From NCBI RefSeq assembly GCF_014656195.1, contig NZ_BNBY01000038.1:1-62386 (forward strand): a stretch of 62,386 nucleotides of DNA, in the 5' to 3' direction. Origin of the DNA: Kitasatospora xanthocidica. GTDB lineage: Bacteria; Actinomycetota; Actinomycetes; Streptomycetales; Streptomycetaceae. This document shows, one piece after another, positions 51,780-60,790 of the stretch (positions within the stretch are counted from its first letter, which is position 1; every line of letters starts with the position of its first letter). The notes beneath the pieces are model-generated. The model was given only the letters and a program-made list of their open reading frames with translations, had not been told where the DNA came from and did no database searches. The translations under genes were made by a program, and so were the position numbers.

Positions 51780-52643
51780 TCAGGGGCGGTCGGCGTAGGA
51801 GCCGCTCTGGTGCGTGCCCTGGTGCGGGACGGAGCCGTGGTGGCCGGGCCGCCGGCCGTGCGGGTGCCGGGTCAGGTTGTAGCCCAGGACGCCCGCCAGC
51901 GCGGCCAGGAAGCCGCCGCCGATCGTCCAGTACCAGCGGCTGTTCCAGCCGGAGAACCAGCCGGTGTACCAGTGCTCCTCCTCCGCCACCGGGGCGGCCG
52001 CCTTGGCGGTGCTCGCGCCGCCGCCGGCCGGCGGGACCAGCGGGGCCTTCAGCTCCCCGCCCTCCGGCTGGGCGTTGTCGGAGCCGCCCTTGGCGGCGAC
52101 GTGCAGCTGGACGGCCGTGGCCAGACCGAGGTCCGGCTGCGGGACGTCCGACACCGAGAGCCGCACGTAGTAGGTGCCGGGCAGCGGGTCACCGGACCAC
52201 GGCTCGGCCCAGGTGCGGACCTCGCGCAGGGTGCAGTCGAGCGTCAGCGCGGTGGTGTTCTGGTCACCGGTGGCGTTCTGGGTGCCGGCGGTGCAGGACT
52301 GGCGGCGGCGCAGCCCGTCGAAGACCTCGACGGACCAGGTCTGCGGGCCGTGCCGGTCGGTCCCGGGGGCCAGGTTGACGGACAGCTTGACCGTCGGGGT
52401 CTGGCCCTCGGAGGCGCCGAACGCCCAGTACAGGTAGTCGCCGGTGGAGGCGGCGACGTTGGCGTCCTGACCGGGGGAGAGGTTGACCGCGGTCAGGAAG
52501 GACGTGCCGGCCTTGGTGGCCGGGGCCGGGGTGCCGCTCGCGGTGGGCGAGGGGGACGGCGCGGCCGAGGCCGCCGGGGCGCCCAGGGCGAGGGCGGGCA
52601 GCAGGGCGAGGGCGGCGAGGGCGCCGCGAATCGTCGTACGCAT
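51780..52643 (-). CDS. secreted single-pass membrane protein, partner of VWA protein
   Basis: A 287-aa protein from ATG 52643. It has a signal peptide (about 1-28, ending PAASAA) and a Thr/Pro-rich spacer. A beta-rich ectodomain similar to pre-peptidase C-terminal folds follows (DYLYWAFGASEG, WSVEVFDGLRRR, GTYYVRLSVSD). A membrane helix at about 237-258 (WTIGGGFLAALAGVLGYNL) and a His-rich cytoplasmic tail end it. It starts 2 bp after the VWA gene stop, so the two are one operon. Confidence 0.8.
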   Translation of the reverse strand: MRTTIRGALAALALLPALALGAPAASAAPSPSPTASGTPAPATKAGTSFLTAVNLSPGQDANVAASTGDYLYWAFGASEGQTPTVKLSVNLAPGTDRHGPQTWSVEVFDGLRRRQSCTAGTQNATGDQNTTALTLDCTLREVRTWAEPWSGDPLPGTYYVRLSVSDVPQPDLGLATAVQLHVAAKGGSDNAQPEGGELKAPLVPPAGGGASTAKAAAPVAEEEHWYTGWFSGWNSRWYWTIGGGFLAALAGVLGYNLTRHPHGRRPGHHGSVPHQGTHQSGSYADRP

Positions 52644-52645
52644 GG

Positions 52646-53980
52646 TCAGTTCTCCCGCCAGACGGCGATCCGCCACCGTGCGATCCAGCCGAACAGCAGG
52701 CCGCAGACCAGGCCGGCCAGGGTGAGGGTGAGCAGCAGGATCCAGCCGCGGCCCAGGCCCATCGCGGCGCCCTCGGGGGCGGGCGAGGAGGAGGCCAGGT
52801 CCACGGTCAGCTCCAGCGGCAGGCCGGGGTCGGCCTGGACGCCGGCCTGCGGGGCCAGCGAGTTGCTGACGACCAGGCAGACGGTGGTCTGCGGCTTCTC
52901 CTTCGACGTGGACGAGTCCGACGCCGAGCTCGGGCTCGCCGTGACGTAGCCCTTGGAGGCCTCGGTGGACCAGCGCAGACCGGTGGAGATCACGTCGGTG
53001 CGCCCGCCGCCGGCGTCGGTGCCGCGGACCAGCTCCTGGCCGGTCGCGCTGGTGGCCTGCAGCAGCACGCCGTAGTCCCGGGCGACCGGGCGGTCGAGGG
53101 CGACGCTGACCGAGGCGCGCAGCTCCTGGCCGGACTTGACCGGGACCTTGTAGACGCGGTGCTCGGAGAACTTCTCGCGGTCGGTGTAGACGCCCGGGGC
53201 GAGCACCGGGGCGTTCTCGCACTTGTCGGTGCCGGCGGTCTTGACCGGGGTCACCGTGTAGGTGTCGTTGGAGCGGTCGACCAGCTGCTTCACCTTGTCG
53301 GTGAGCTGCTCCTGGGTGCGGACGTCGGTGTAGGTGCCGCCGGTCGCGTTGGCGATGCAGAGCAGCTGCTGACGGGTCTTGTCGTCGTGGGCCAGACCGA
53401 GGGTGTCGACCACCAGGTGGATGCCCTGGGAGGCGAGCTCGCGGGCCACGTCACAGGGGTCGGGCGGGGTGCAGGTGTCCTCGCCGTCGGTGATCAGCAC
53501 CACGCGGCGGGTGGTCTCGCCCTTGCCGAGGTCCTGGGCGGCGCCGCGCAGGGCCAGGCCGATCGGGGTCCAGCCGGTGGGCCGCAGGGTGGCGACGGCG
53601 GTCTTGGCCTCGACCTTGTTGGTCTTGCCGACCGGGAACAGCTGCTTGGTGTCCTGGCAGCCCTGGACCTTGTCGTTGCCGGGGTAGTTCGCGCCGAGGG
53701 TGCGGATGCCGAACTCGGTCTCCGCGGGCAGGGCGTCGATCACCTCGTTCAGCGACTGCTGCGCCACCGAGATGCGGCTCTTGCCCTGGATGTCCGTGGC
53801 GGTCATGGAGCCGCTGACGTCCAGGACGAGGTCGACCCGGGGGGCCTCCTTGGGGGCGGGGGCGCCGGCTGATGGTTCGTCGGCGTGGGCGGGCAGGCCG
53901 AGGAGCAGCGAGGCGCCCGTTATCGCCACTGCGGCCAGCAGGCTGCCGAGCCTGGTCTGTGGTCGTCGTCCGGTAGTCAC
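52646..53980 (-). CDS. secreted, membrane-anchored VWA-domain protein
   Basis: A 444-aa protein from GTG 53980. A signal peptide (GSLLAAVAITGASLLLGLPAHA) precedes a von Willebrand A domain at about 45-230 with an intact MIDAS (DVSGSM; later TGWTP and TDGEDTC). The VWA domain carries disulfide-ready cysteines (GCQDTKQLF, CTPPDPCD). A beta-rich ectodomain and C-terminal helix (WILLLTLTLAGLVCGLLFG) follow. It may bind a ligand or assemble a complex at the cell surface. A TAGGAT element 7 bp upstream suggests a leaderless mRNA. Confidence 0.88.
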   Translation of the reverse strand: MTTGRRPQTRLGSLLAAVAITGASLLLGLPAHADEPSAGAPAPKEAPRVDLVLDVSGSMTATDIQGKSRISVAQQSLNEVIDALPAETEFGIRTLGANYPGNDKVQGCQDTKQLFPVGKTNKVEAKTAVATLRPTGWTPIGLALRGAAQDLGKGETTRRVVLITDGEDTCTPPDPCDVARELASQGIHLVVDTLGLAHDDKTRQQLLCIANATGGTYTDVRTQEQLTDKVKQLVDRSNDTYTVTPVKTAGTDKCENAPVLAPGVYTDREKFSEHRVYKVPVKSGQELRASVSVALDRPVARDYGVLLQATSATGQELVRGTDAGGGRTDVISTGLRWSTEASKGYVTASPSSASDSSTSKEKPQTTVCLVVSNSLAPQAGVQADPGLPLELTVDLASSSPAPEGAAMGLGRGWILLLTLTLAGLVCGLLFGWIARWRIAVWREN

Positions 53981-53993
53981 CCGGCCGATCCTA

Positions 53994-54154
53994 GGGCGTG
54001 TCTTGCGGGTCTTCGCCGGGTCCGCGACGCCAGGGCACGCACCTCGCCGCGTTGTCGTCAGTCGCCGATGCTCCGCATGGACTCCCTCCTCCGCCTTGCG
54101 ATGCACGCACCCTGACGCCGCGTCCTGATCCGACGAGACCCACAAGACACGCCC
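53994..54154. mobile_element. MITE-like element, 161 bp, with 18-bp terminal inverted repeats
   Basis: GGGCGTGTCTTGCGGGTC (53994-54011) and its near-exact inverse (54137-54154, one mismatch) bound a 161-bp non-coding segment. The ends and interior (for example CCTCCTCCGCCTTGCGATGC) resemble non-autonomous elements I have seen scattered in Streptomyces genomes with IS5-like ends. No clear target duplication is seen. The left end abuts the TAGGAT -10 of the minus-strand VWA gene. Confidence 0.7.
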
Positions 54155-54310
54155 GGGGATCATCAGTTCGCCGTGGCGAAACGAGTCCGGATCGTGCACC
54201 GACCAGCCCCGGCGTGAACTCCGGCGTGCGGGAGCCGAGTCCGGGCTCACGCGGGCCTTACCCGGCGTGGATAGCCTCCTTGCGTACCGATGGGCGGAAG
54301 CGGGGGCGCG

Positions 54311-55159
54311 ATGGAGCTGGCAGCGGTCGGCAAGCGGTACGGGCGCGGCGGGCGGTGGATCCTGCGCGGGGTCGATCTGGCCGTCGGGCCCGGGGAGTTG
54401 GTGCGGATCGCCGGGCCGAACGGGAGCGGCAAGTCGACGCTGCTGCGACTGGTCGCCGGGATCGAGCGGCCCAGCGCGGGCCGGGTGGTGCGGCCCGGGC
54501 CGGCGGCGTACGTGCCCGAACGCTTCCCGCCGGCGCTGCCGTTCGACGCGGCCTCGTACCTGCTGCGGGTGGGCCGGGTGCACGGGCTGTCGGCGGAGCG
54601 GGCCCGGCGGCGGGCGGGGGAGTGGCTGGACCGGTTCGGCGTCGCGGACCGGGCGGGCACCCCGCTGAGCCGACTCTCCAAGGGCACCTGCCAGAAGGTC
54701 GCGGTCGCCCAGGCGCTGCTCGCCGAGGCCCGGGTGCTGGTGCTCGACGAGGCCTGGACCGGGCTGGACCCGGAGGCCAGGGCGGTGCTGGACGAGGCGG
54801 CCGCCGAACGGGCGGCGGCGGGCGGCACGGTGCTGTTCGTCGACCACGACCCGGCCCGGCTGGCCGGGCTGACCGGCGCGGCGTACCTGGTCGGCGCGGA
54901 CGGCGGGCTGCGGTCCGCCGAGGAGGGGGCGGCGCCGCCCGCCGGGGCCGGCCCGGTGATGGAGATCGAGGTGGACGTCCCGGACGGCGCCCCGCTGCCG
55001 GACCGGCTGCCCGGCGCGCCGGAGCGCACCCGGCTGGCCGGGACGGAGGTCCGGCTGGCCGTTGCGGCCGCGCACTCGGACGCGCTGCTGCGCCGGCTGC
55101 TGCTGGGCCGCCCGGCCGTACGGGTGCTGGCGGTGCGTCGGCGGGAGGAGGAGCGGTGA
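54311..55159 (+). CDS. ABC transporter ATP-binding protein
   Basis: A 282-aa ATPase from ATG 54311. Walker A is GPNGSGKST, the signature LSKGTCQKVAVA is atypical (S-K-G-T in place of S-G-G-Q), Walker B is VLVLDEAWTGLDPE, and the switch is VDHDP. The C-terminus is an added small domain. It overlaps the following permease gene by 4 bp (GTGA). An ABC exporter pair of unknown substrate. Confidence 0.85.
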   Translation: MELAAVGKRYGRGGRWILRGVDLAVGPGELVRIAGPNGSGKSTLLRLVAGIERPSAGRVVRPGPAAYVPERFPPALPFDAASYLLRVGRVHGLSAERARRRAGEWLDRFGVADRAGTPLSRLSKGTCQKVAVAQALLAEARVLVLDEAWTGLDPEARAVLDEAAAERAAAGGTVLFVDHDPARLAGLTGAAYLVGADGGLRSAEEGAAPPAGAGPVMEIEVDVPDGAPLPDRLPGAPERTRLAGTEVRLAVAAAHSDALLRRLLLGRPAVRVLAVRRREEER

Positions 55160-55842
55160 CGGGTCGGACCGGGCCGCTGACGCGGTACCACCTGGAGCTG
55201 CTGTTGCGCTCGCACGCCTGGCTGCCGCCGTTCCTGGCGTACGTGCTGCTGCTGGTGGTCGGGGTGACGGCGGGCGACCCGCTGCTGGGCAGCCTCGGCC
55301 TCGGTGCGGGGGCGCTGCTGCCGGTGAGCGCCTGGTACGTGCGCGGGGCGCTGGCCGCGGAGCCGCCGGCCTCGCGGGCCTGCCTGGTCGCGGTGGCGGG
55401 CCCGGCCCGGGTGCACCTGGGCGCGCTGCTGGCGGCGCTGACGGTCTCCCTGGTGCTGGCGGTCGGCGAGGTCGCGGCGCTGTGGTGGACCAGCGGGGCG
55501 GTGGCCGATCCGGGGGCGCCGGGGCGGCCGGCGGTCGGGGCGGCGCTGCTGGCGGGGCTGCTGACCTCGGTGGTCTGCGCGCTGCTGGGGGTGCTGGCCG
55601 GGGCGCTGGCCTCCCGGCCGGTGCTCACCCGGGGGCCGTACGGGATCCCGCTGGCGCTGGCGCTGGCCGCGCTGCTGCTGGTGGTGCCCGCCTCACCGGC
55701 CAATGCTGCGGTGCGCGGGCTGGTGGCAGCGGCCCGGAGCGGCCGGGTCGCGGTGCCGTGGGTGGAGCTGCTGCTGGCCGTCGTCCTGATGGCCGCGGGC
55801 TGCGCGGGCGTCGCGGCGCTGGCCGGGCGCCGGCCGGAGTGA
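55156..55842 (+). CDS. ABC transporter membrane subunit
   Basis: A 228-aa protein from GTG 55156 with about six helices (LPPFLAYVLLLVVGVTAG, LLAALTVSLVLAVGEVAALWW, ALALAALLLVVPAS). It looks like a small ABC-2-type permease and is coupled by overlap to the ATPase gene. I infer its role from this pairing and its topology; the sequence alone is not diagnostic. Confidence 0.72.
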   Translation: MTGRTGPLTRYHLELLLRSHAWLPPFLAYVLLLVVGVTAGDPLLGSLGLGAGALLPVSAWYVRGALAAEPPASRACLVAVAGPARVHLGALLAALTVSLVLAVGEVAALWWTSGAVADPGAPGRPAVGAALLAGLLTSVVCALLGVLAGALASRPVLTRGPYGIPLALALAALLLVVPASPANAAVRGLVAAARSGRVAVPWVELLLAVVLMAAGCAGVAALAGRRPE

Positions 55843-56029
55843 GCGGGCCGTCAGGGGGGAGGCGTGGCGAGGTGAAGTGGGCCGGCCGGGCCGGGTGATT
55901 CCGGCAATGGCGGACACACCGGGGCGAAGAGCCGATACACGTGCAGACGGCTCGTTAGGGTGACGAACCCGGGCGCCGGTGCGTGGGCCCGGCAGGCCTG
56001 TCCGAACCCCGCGACCCCCAGGACGGTCC

Positions 56030-57409
56030 GTGGCGACACCCTCCGCCGTGACGAGTTCCGCCGCCCGGCCGAGCCGGCCGGTGCCGACCAGGCGCACCAC
56101 CGAGCTCGTCCTGGTGCTCGCCGCCGTCCTGACCGCCGTGTTCGGCTACGTCGAGGTCGGTGTCGACCTGGACGGCACGGTCCCGCCCGACGCGGCCGAG
56201 TACGGCGCCGCGCTCGGCGTGCTCGCCCTCGCGGCGCACGCCGTCGTCCGGTGGCGGGCCCGGTACGCGGACCCGCTGCCGCTGCCGATCGCGGTGCTGC
56301 TGAACGGGATCGGCCTGGTGGTGATCTACCGGCTCGACCGGGCCTCCCCGGGCCCCGGCGCGGCCTCCACCCAGCTGCTCTGGTCGGCCCTGGGCGTGGC
56401 GCTGTTCATCGCGGTGGTGCTGCTGGTGCGCGACCACCGGCGGCTGCGGCGCTACGCCCACACCGGTGCCCTGCTGGCGCTGGTCCTGCTGGTGCTGCCG
56501 ATCTTCTTCCCGCCGGTGTACGGCTCCCGGATCTGGATCGTGGTCGGGCCGCTCTCCTTCCAGCCCGGCGAGTTCGCCAAGATCCTGCTGGCGGTCTTCT
56601 TCGCCGCCTACCTGGCGGTGCACCGGGACGCGCTGGCGCTCACCGGCCGCCGGGTGTGGCGCTGGCAGCTGCCGCGCGGGCGGGTGCTGGGGCCGGTCCT
56701 GCTGATCTGGGCGGCCTTCGTCGGCGTCCTGGTGCTGGAGACCGACCTCGGCACCTCGCTGCTCTTCTTCGGCCTGTTCGTGGTGATGCTCTACGTGGCC
56801 ACCGCCCGCACCGGGTGGATCGCGATCGGGCTCGGCCTGGCCGCGGTCGGCGCGGTGACGGTGGGCTGGCTGTCGCCGCACGTGCACAGCCGGGTCGCGG
56901 ACTGGCTGGACCCGCTGGGCTCGATCGCCGCGGGCCGGGGCGCCAACCAGATCGCCCAGTCGCTGTTCGCCTTCGCCTGGGGCGGCGAGCTGGGCACCGG
57001 CCTCGGCAACGGGCACTCGGTGCTGATCGGCTTCGCCGCCAAGTCGGACTTCATCCTCGCCACCATCGGCGAGGAGCTCGGCCTGACCGGGCTGATCGCG
57101 GTGTTCCTGCTGTACGCGGTGCTGGTCTCCCGGGGCTTCCGGACCGGCATCGCGCTGCGCGACCCGTTCGGGCGGCTGCTGGCGATCGGACTGGCCTCGA
57201 TCGTCGGGCTGCAGGTGTTCGTGGTCGCGGGCGGGGTGCTGGCGCTGATCCCGCTGACCGGGATGACCATGCCGTTCATCGCCCTGGGCGGCTCCTCGGT
57301 GGTCACCAACTGGATCATCGTCGCGCTGCTGGTGCGGATGAGCGACATCGCCCGCAGGCCTGCGCCTGGGCCTGGGCCCGTGTCTGCGTCGGGGGAGGGG
57401 GAGGGCTGA
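56030..57409 (+). CDS. RodA/FtsW SEDS-family glycosyltransferase
   Basis: A 459-aa protein from GTG 56030 with ten helices. SEDS signatures are PIFFPPVYGSRIWIVVGPLSFQPGEFAKI, ETDLGTSLLFFGLF and GELGTGLGNG, and the C-terminal LIPLTGMTMPFIALGGSSVV. It polymerises lipid II with its cognate class B PBP, encoded immediately downstream and overlapping by 1 bp. It resembles the FtsW/RodA of the pknB operon, but no kinase or phosphatase gene is adjacent. Confidence 0.92.
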   Translation: MATPSAVTSSAARPSRPVPTRRTTELVLVLAAVLTAVFGYVEVGVDLDGTVPPDAAEYGAALGVLALAAHAVVRWRARYADPLPLPIAVLLNGIGLVVIYRLDRASPGPGAASTQLLWSALGVALFIAVVLLVRDHRRLRRYAHTGALLALVLLVLPIFFPPVYGSRIWIVVGPLSFQPGEFAKILLAVFFAAYLAVHRDALALTGRRVWRWQLPRGRVLGPVLLIWAAFVGVLVLETDLGTSLLFFGLFVVMLYVATARTGWIAIGLGLAAVGAVTVGWLSPHVHSRVADWLDPLGSIAAGRGANQIAQSLFAFAWGGELGTGLGNGHSVLIGFAAKSDFILATIGEELGLTGLIAVFLLYAVLVSRGFRTGIALRDPFGRLLAIGLASIVGLQVFVVAGGVLALIPLTGMTMPFIALGGSSVVTNWIIVALLVRMSDIARRPAPGPGPVSASGEGEG

Positions 57410-58917
57410 TGGCGCGGATCCGGCCGCGGGGCAACGGCCCGCAGGGGCTGCCCGGCATCTCGGTCACCGGGCGCCGGGCGGGCACCTTCTGCCTGCTGCT
57501 GGTCGCCGCGCTGTGCGTCCAGGCCACCCGGGTGCAGGTGTTCCAGGCGGACGACCTCGACCACAACAGCGCCAACCAGCGGCTCACCGTCGAGCGGTAC
57601 GCCCGGCCGCGCGGCGACATCCTGGTCGGCTCGGAGCGGATCACCGGCTCCGAGCCCACCGGCGGCCGGTACGCGTACAAGCGCACCTACACCGACGGTC
57701 CGACCTACGCCGCCGTCACCGGCTTCGCCTCCCAGGCGTACGGCAACTCCCAGCTGGAGGGCACCGAGGACGACCTGCTGACCGGCACCGACGGCCGGCT
57801 GGCCGGATGGGCGCTCTGGGACGCGGTGGCCCGCAGGCAGAGCCCGGGCGGGGACGTGTACACCACGCTGGACCGCGCCGCCCAGGAGGCCGCCGTGCGC
57901 GGGCTGGGCGGCCAGCAGGGCGCGGTCGCCGCGATCGAGCCCGCCACCGGGCGGATCCTGGCGCTGGCCAGCACGCCCTCCTACGACCCGGGCGGCTTCG
58001 CCGGCCACGCCGCCGCCGACCAGGAGGCCTGGAACCGGCTGCAGGCCGACACCGACCAGCCGATGCTCAACCGGGCGCTGCGCCAGACCTACCCGCCGGG
58101 CTCGACCTTCAAGGTGGTCACCGCCGCGGCCGCGCTCGCGAACGGGGTGGTCACCGACCCGGACGCGCCGACCGGGGCGCCCTACCCGTACGTGCTGCCC
58201 GGGACGACCACCCCGCTGGTCAACGACACCCCTGCCTGCGACCGGCCCGGCCTGTCGCTGTCCGCCGCGATGACCGCCAGCTGCAACAGCGTGCTCGGCT
58301 ACCTAGGGGTGCGGACCGGGCTGGACCGGATGGTGGCGATGGCGGAGGGCTTCGGCTTCAACGACCCGAAGCTGGACGTCCCGGTGCGGGCGGCCCGGTC
58401 GAACATCGACACCGCGATGGACGGGTCGCAGCTGGCGCTCTCCTCGATCGGGCAGTTCGACACGGCGGCCACCCCGCTGGTGATGGCGATGGTCGCGGCC
58501 GGGGTCGCCAACGACGGGACGGTCATGCGTCCACAGCTTGTGGACAAGCTGACGAAGTCCGACGGCACCGCGGTGCGGCTGATGAAGCCGGCGGCGTACC
58601 GGCGGGCGATGAGCCCGGAGGTGGCCGCCCGGGTGCGGAAGCTGATGACCGACGTGGTGGAGAACGGGACCGGGGGCAACGCCCGGATCGACGGGGCCGT
58701 GGTCGGCGGCAAGACCGGGACGGCTCAGCACGGGGTGGACAACGCCGGGACGCCGTACGCCTGGTTCATCTCCTGGGCCGGACCGGCCGGCTCGGACGCG
58801 GTGCCGCCGGTGGCGGTGGCCGTGGTGGTCGCGGACAGTGACGCCACGGACGTCACGGGTGGCGCCCTGGCCGCGCCGATCGCCCGCTCGGTGATGCGGG
58901 CGGTGCTCCGCCGATGA
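57409..58917 (+). CDS. class B penicillin-binding protein (PbpA-like)
   Basis: A 502-aa transpeptidase from ATG 57409. A signal anchor at about 24-42 (AGTFCLLLVAALCVQATRV) is followed by a short dimerisation domain (residues about 60-145) and the penicillin-binding domain. Motifs are STFK, SCN and KTGTAQ in order, with all catalytic residues intact. It crosslinks peptidoglycan with the preceding SEDS protein. The length fits mycobacterial PbpA rather than FtsI. Confidence 0.92.
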   Translation: MARIRPRGNGPQGLPGISVTGRRAGTFCLLLVAALCVQATRVQVFQADDLDHNSANQRLTVERYARPRGDILVGSERITGSEPTGGRYAYKRTYTDGPTYAAVTGFASQAYGNSQLEGTEDDLLTGTDGRLAGWALWDAVARRQSPGGDVYTTLDRAAQEAAVRGLGGQQGAVAAIEPATGRILALASTPSYDPGGFAGHAAADQEAWNRLQADTDQPMLNRALRQTYPPGSTFKVVTAAAALANGVVTDPDAPTGAPYPYVLPGTTTPLVNDTPACDRPGLSLSAAMTASCNSVLGYLGVRTGLDRMVAMAEGFGFNDPKLDVPVRAARSNIDTAMDGSQLALSSIGQFDTAATPLVMAMVAAGVANDGTVMRPQLVDKLTKSDGTAVRLMKPAAYRRAMSPEVAARVRKLMTDVVENGTGGNARIDGAVVGGKTGTAQHGVDNAGTPYAWFISWAGPAGSDAVPPVAVAVVVADSDATDVTGGALAAPIARSVMRAVLRR

Positions 58918-58987
58918 CCCCCGCGACCGTGCTGAGCTGCCGCTTTATCCGCTCGACGGTAGATGCGCCGTTTGCGAAGTGTCCGGT

Positions 58988-59015
58988 TTGTACAGCCATA
59001 TGCGCCGATTAGGAC
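58988..59015 (+). promoter_or_regulatory. putative promoter of the APC permease
   Basis: TTGTAC (58988-58993) and TAGGAC (59010-59015) are spaced by 16 bp, about 150 bp upstream of the permease start. The 58918-59165 gap holds no gene. Confidence 0.4.
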
Positions 59016-59165
59016 AATGCGCGTACCCGGACTGTTCGTTTGCGACACTGGTGCTTTCGCCGGGTACTGTCCCATCTTTGTTCGGTTGGTCCCCGATGTC
59101 GCCCCCGCGGCGCGGCGGGTGACCGGCCGCCAGGACACCCTCCCCTGCCCAGAAGGACCGCCGTT

Positions 59166-60662
59166 TTGGCCAGCAACACCCTCGGTGCGCGTCTGCTGCG
59201 ACGCAAGCCCGTCTCGACACTGATCGCGGAGAGCGAGGGCCGCGACGCCCTTCCGGCGGGCGCACCCGAGGAGGGCGGCCGCTCCGGCATCCACCTGCGC
59301 CGCTCCATCGGGCTCTGGCAGCTGTCCTCGATCGGCATCGGTGCCACCATCGGCACCGGCATCTTCTTCGTGCTGAACACCGCGGTGCCGTCGGCGGGCC
59401 CGGCCGTCATCCTGTCGTTCGTGATCGCCGCGGTCACCGCGGGACTCACCGCGCTCTGCTACGCCGAGATGGCCTCCGCGATCCCGGTCTCCGGCTCCTC
59501 GTACTCCTACGCGTACGCCACCCTCGGCGAGGGCGTGGCCTTCGGCGTCGGCATCTGCCTGCTGATGGAGTACGGCGTCTCCGCCTCCGCGATCGCGGTC
59601 AGCTGGGCCGAGTACCTGAACAAGTTCCTCGACCTGGCCTTCGGGGTCAAGATCCCCGAGCAGCTCGCCGGCGCGCCGGACAGCACCCACTGGTTCAACC
59701 TGCCGGCGCTGCTGCTGGTCGCGATGGTCTGCTTCCTGCTGATCCGCGGCGTCAGCGAGTCGGTGAAGGTCAACGCGGCGATGGTCGGGATCAAGATCCT
59801 CATCCTGGTGCTGTTCATCGGCGTCGCGCTGACCGGCTTCCACTCCGGCAACCTGACCCCGTTCATGCCGCTCGGCATCGGCGGCGTGCAGGTCGCCGCG
59901 TCCAGCATCTTCTTCTCCTTCATCGGCCTGGACGCCGTGTCCACCGCCGGTGAGGAGGTCAAGAACCCGCGTCGCACCCTGCCGATGGCGATCATCATCT
60001 CGCTGGTCGTGGTGACCCTGCTCTACATCCTGGTCGCCCTGGCCGGCATCGGCGCCCAGCCCTGGCAGAAGTTCGACGGCCAGGAGGCCGGCCTCGCCCA
60101 GATCCTCCAGGACATCACCGGCCAGAGCTGGCCCGCGATGGTCTTCGCGATCGGCGCGATCCTGTCGATCTTCAGCATCACCCTCGTGGTGATCTACGGC
60201 CAGACCCGCATCCTGTACTCGATGGGCCGCGACGGCATGCTGCCCAAGCGCTTCGCCGAGCTCTCCCCGCGCACCGGCACCCCGATCTGGAACACCATCG
60301 TGGTCGGCCTCGGCGTGGGCGCGCTGGCCGCGTTCATCCCGCTGAACGTCCTGGCCGACATCACCAGCCTCGGGACGCTCATCGCCTTCTCGGTGGTCTC
60401 CATCGGCGTGATCATCCTGCGCCGCACCCAGCCCGACCTGCCGCGCGGCTTCAAGGTGCCCGGCTACCCGGTCGTCCCGCTGGTCAGCGTCGGCTTCTGC
60501 GTCTACCTGATCACCGGCCTGCACGCCGACACCTTCCGGGCCGGCGCGATCGCCGTCGCCGTCGCCGTGGTCGTCTACTTCGGCTACAGCATCAAGCACT
60601 CCCGGCTGGAGCGGGCCGAACCCGGGGCCGAGGCCGTCCCGGCCGACCGCACCGCCGACTGA
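59166..60662 (+). CDS. APC-family amino acid permease
   Basis: A 498-aa protein with 12 helices from TTG 59166 (AAGGACC upstream). The first helix has the APC binding motif SSIGIGATIGTGIFFVLN, followed by SGSSYSYAYATLGEG and FFSFIGLDAVSTAGEEVKNPRRTLP. It probably imports a cationic amino acid (CAT-like); the exact substrate is unknown. A strong terminator follows. Confidence 0.92.
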   Translation: MASNTLGARLLRRKPVSTLIAESEGRDALPAGAPEEGGRSGIHLRRSIGLWQLSSIGIGATIGTGIFFVLNTAVPSAGPAVILSFVIAAVTAGLTALCYAEMASAIPVSGSSYSYAYATLGEGVAFGVGICLLMEYGVSASAIAVSWAEYLNKFLDLAFGVKIPEQLAGAPDSTHWFNLPALLLVAMVCFLLIRGVSESVKVNAAMVGIKILILVLFIGVALTGFHSGNLTPFMPLGIGGVQVAASSIFFSFIGLDAVSTAGEEVKNPRRTLPMAIIISLVVVTLLYILVALAGIGAQPWQKFDGQEAGLAQILQDITGQSWPAMVFAIGAILSIFSITLVVIYGQTRILYSMGRDGMLPKRFAELSPRTGTPIWNTIVVGLGVGALAAFIPLNVLADITSLGTLIAFSVVSIGVIILRRTQPDLPRGFKVPGYPVVPLVSVGFCVYLITGLHADTFRAGAIAVAVAVVVYFGYSIKHSRLERAEPGAEAVPADRTAD

Positions 60663-60683
60663 CCCGAAAGCGAACCGGACGTG

Positions 60684-60722
60684 AAGGGCCGCCGACCGAC
60701 AGGACACCCGGCGGCCCTTTTC
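60684..60722 (+). terminator. terminator of the APC permease gene
   Basis: AAGGGCCGCCG (60684-60694) pairs with CGGCGGCCCTT (60709-60719), followed by TTTT. Confidence 0.9.
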
Positions 60723-60790
60723 GTGCCGTCCCACGTCCAGTGCCCGACGTCATGGCGACAGGGCCGGGCCCGCACCCATAACCTTCCACC

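Noticed and set aside
53994..54154. Hairpin terminator of the VWA or ABC operon
   Set aside because: The paired ends are 125 bp apart and lie between divergent genes, upstream of both. A transposon-like element explains them better.
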